A stretch of 5,581 nucleotides of DNA from DASZGI01 sp035938995 (lineage in GTDB: Bacteria; Actinomycetota; Actinomycetes; Streptomycetales; Catenulisporaceae), in assembly GCF_035938995.1 (NCBI RefSeq), contig NZ_DASZGI010000109.1:1-5581 (forward strand). The letters are read 5' to 3'. Made by a program: the position numbers and the translations under genes. Below are positions 4,094-5,581 of the stretch, piece by piece. The notes beneath the pieces were generated by a model that had not been told where the DNA came from, ran no database searches, and saw only the letters and a program-made list of their open reading frames with translations. Every line of letters begins with the position of its first letter. Position 1 is the first letter of the stretch.

Positions 4094-5581
4094 TCAGTGG
4101 ACTGAGTCAAAGGGCCAGACCCAGTCGCGGACCTCGGGGAGGTCGTCGCCGATCTCGCGGGTGTAGGCGCGGGCGCGCAGGCGGGCGTCGGCCATCTCCT
4201 GGCGCAGGTGGGCGCCGCGGTCGGCGAGGCCCGGGACCCGGTCGATCGCGTCGATGACCAGGTGGTAGCGGTCCAGGTCGTTGAGCATGACCATGTCGAA
4301 GGGCGTGGTGGTGGTGCCCTCCTCCTTGTAGCCGCGCACGTGGAAGTTGTCGTGGTTGGCGCGCCGGTAGGTCAGCCGGTGGATGAGCCACGGGTAGCCG
4401 TGGTAGGCGAAGATCACCGGCTTGTCCGTCGTGAACAGGGAGTCGAATTCGCGGTCGGACAGGCCGTGCGGGTGCTCGCTGTCCGGCTGGAGGCGCATCA
4501 GGTCGACCACGTTCACCACGCGGATCTTCAGCTCGGGGAACCGCTGGCGCAGGATCGCGGTCGCGGCCAGGGTCTCCAGCGTCGGGACGTCCCCGGCGCA
4601 GGTCATGACCAGGTCCGGTTCGGCGCCCGCGTCGGTGGAGGCCCACTGCCAGATGCCGATGCCGCGGGTGCAGTGTGCGATCGCTTCGTCCATCGAGAGC
4701 CAGTTCAGGGCCGGCTGCTTGCCGGCCACGACGACGTTGACGTAGTGCTTGCTGCGCAGGACGTGGTCGCCGACGGAGAGCAGGGTGTTGGCGTCCGGGG
4801 GCAGGTAGACCCGGACGATCTCGGCCTTCTTGTTCATCACGTGATCGATGAAGCCCGGGTCCTGGTGCGAGAAGCCGTTGTGGTCCTGGCGCCAGACGTG
4901 CGAGGTGAGCAGGTAGTTCAGCGAGGCGATGGGGCGGCGCCAGGGCAGCTGCCGGGTGGTCTTGAGCCACTTGGCGTGCTGGTTGAACATCGAGTCGACG
5001 ATGTGGATGAACGCCTCGTAGCAGTTGAACAGCCCGTGGCGGCCGGTGAGCAGGTAGCCCTCGAGCCAGCCTTGGCACAGATGCTCGCTGAGCGCTTCCA
5101 TCACCCGGCCGTCGGGGGCGAGCGCGGCGTCGTCGTCGGGCTCTGTCTTTGCCAGCCAGGTGCGCCCGGTGGCCTCCAGGACTGCGCCGAGGCGGTTGGA
5201 GGCGGTCTCGTCCGGGCCGAAGACGCGGAAGTTGCGGTGCGGTTCGTTGCGGGCCATGACGTCGCGGACGAATACGCCGAGCAGCCGGGTGGCTTCGGAG
5301 AAGGTGGTGCCGTGTTCCTTGACCTCGACGCCGTACTCCCGGAAGTCGGGCATCTCCAGATCGCGAAGGAGCAGACCGCCGTTGGCGTGCTGGTTCGCGC
5401 TCATCCGGCGCTCGCCGACCGGAGCGAGGGCGGCAAGGTGCGCAAACAGTCGGCCGTCGACGTCGAACAGGTCCTCGGGACGGTAGGAGGCGAGCCACTC
5501 ACCCAGTTGGGCGAGGTGCGCAGGGTTCTCGTGCACTTCGCTCAGGGGGACCTGGTGCGAGCGCCAGTTGCCCTCGGTGCG
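4094..5581 (-). CDS. Phosphoketolase (XFP), C-terminal part; 5' end beyond window
   Basis: The visible 495 residues run from the right edge to TGA at 4094-4096; the first is RTEGNWRSHQVPLSE, so the real start lies outside and an internal GTG at 5536 is not the start. Phosphoketolases are about 790-830 residues, so roughly the last 60% is seen. The cytoplasmic, thiamine-diphosphate-dependent enzyme splits xylulose 5-phosphate (often also fructose 6-phosphate) with phosphate to acetyl phosphate plus glyceraldehyde 3-phosphate or erythrose 4-phosphate. Visible residues about 1-70 end the XFP_N domain, 80-285 are the middle XFP domain and 290-490 XFP_C. Hallmarks are FGPDETASNRL (121-131, with the conserved Glu), DHNGFSHQDPG (223-233, two conserved His), VPTLETLAA, VVNVVDLMRLQ, HPHGLSD and HGYPWLIHRLTYRRANH. 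No frameshift or missing key residue is seen. Confidence 0.96.
   Translation of the reverse strand, partial: RTEGNWRSHQVPLSEVHENPAHLAQLGEWLASYRPEDLFDVDGRLFAHLAALAPVGERRMSANQHANGGLLLRDLEMPDFREYGVEVKEHGTTFSEATRLLGVFVRDVMARNEPHRNFRVFGPDETASNRLGAVLEATGRTWLAKTEPDDDAALAPDGRVMEALSEHLCQGWLEGYLLTGRHGLFNCYEAFIHIVDSMFNQHAKWLKTTRQLPWRRPIASLNYLLTSHVWRQDHNGFSHQDPGFIDHVMNKKAEIVRVYLPPDANTLLSVGDHVLRSKHYVNVVVAGKQPALNWLSMDEAIAHCTRGIGIWQWASTDAGAEPDLVMTCAGDVPTLETLAATAILRQRFPELKIRVVNVVDLMRLQPDSEHPHGLSDREFDSLFTTDKPVIFAYHGYPWLIHRLTYRRANHDNFHVRGYKEEGTTTTPFDMVMLNDLDRYHLVIDAIDRVPGLADRGAHLRQEMADARLRARAYTREIGDDLPEVRDWVWPFDSVH

Noticed and set aside
4107..5498. 463-codon second minus-strand frame inside the phosphoketolase
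   Set aside because: Arg/Pro-rich low-complexity shadow of the true phosphoketolase frame, with no family features.

Overview
The window is GC-rich DNA of actinomycete type. The evidence is strong G/C preference at third codon positions, GTG starts without a Shine-Dalgarno site, a TetR with a WHG-type C-terminal domain, an MmyB-like XRE regulator and a high-GC phosphoketolase. Genus cannot be set from this alone; a Streptomyces- or Catenulispora-like genome is plausible.

Layout. (1) Positions 1-708, minus strand: a secreted protein with a clear Sec signal peptide, a FlgD-type Ig-like domain and the start of a propeller-like repeat region; its 3' part lies beyond the left edge. (2) 709-1137: 429 bases with no convincing gene. 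The part nearest the secreted gene is packed with hairpins on its leader strand and may be a structured 5' leader. (3) 1138-2221: a divergent pair, a VOC/glyoxalase-fold protein (minus) and a TetR-family regulator (plus), separated by 55 bases that hold a 35-bp imperfect palindrome. (4) 2270-3668: a second divergent pair, an XRE/MmyB-like regulator (minus) and a small NTF2/SnoaL-like protein (plus). The start of the NTF2 gene carries a 14-bp tandem duplication that puts the start nearest the ribosome site out of frame. (5) 3734-3920: a frameshifted C-terminal scrap of a polar amino-acid ABC transporter ATPase, clearly a relic. (6) 4094-5581, minus: the C-terminal two thirds of a xylulose-5-phosphate/fructose-6-phosphate phosphoketolase, cut by the right edge.

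The genes do not form one pathway. There are two local regulator-target pairs: TetR probably controls itself and the VOC gene, and the XRE protein probably controls itself and perhaps the NTF2-like gene. Both regulators look leaderless. The ABC remnant and duplicated start suggest an accessory, partly decaying stretch between a core-metabolism gene (phosphoketolase) and a cell-surface gene. I see no CRISPR array, tRNA, rRNA, insertion sequence or clearly novel multi-gene system. The points most worth following up are the duplicated NTF2 start, the structured leader and the TetR/VOC palindrome.
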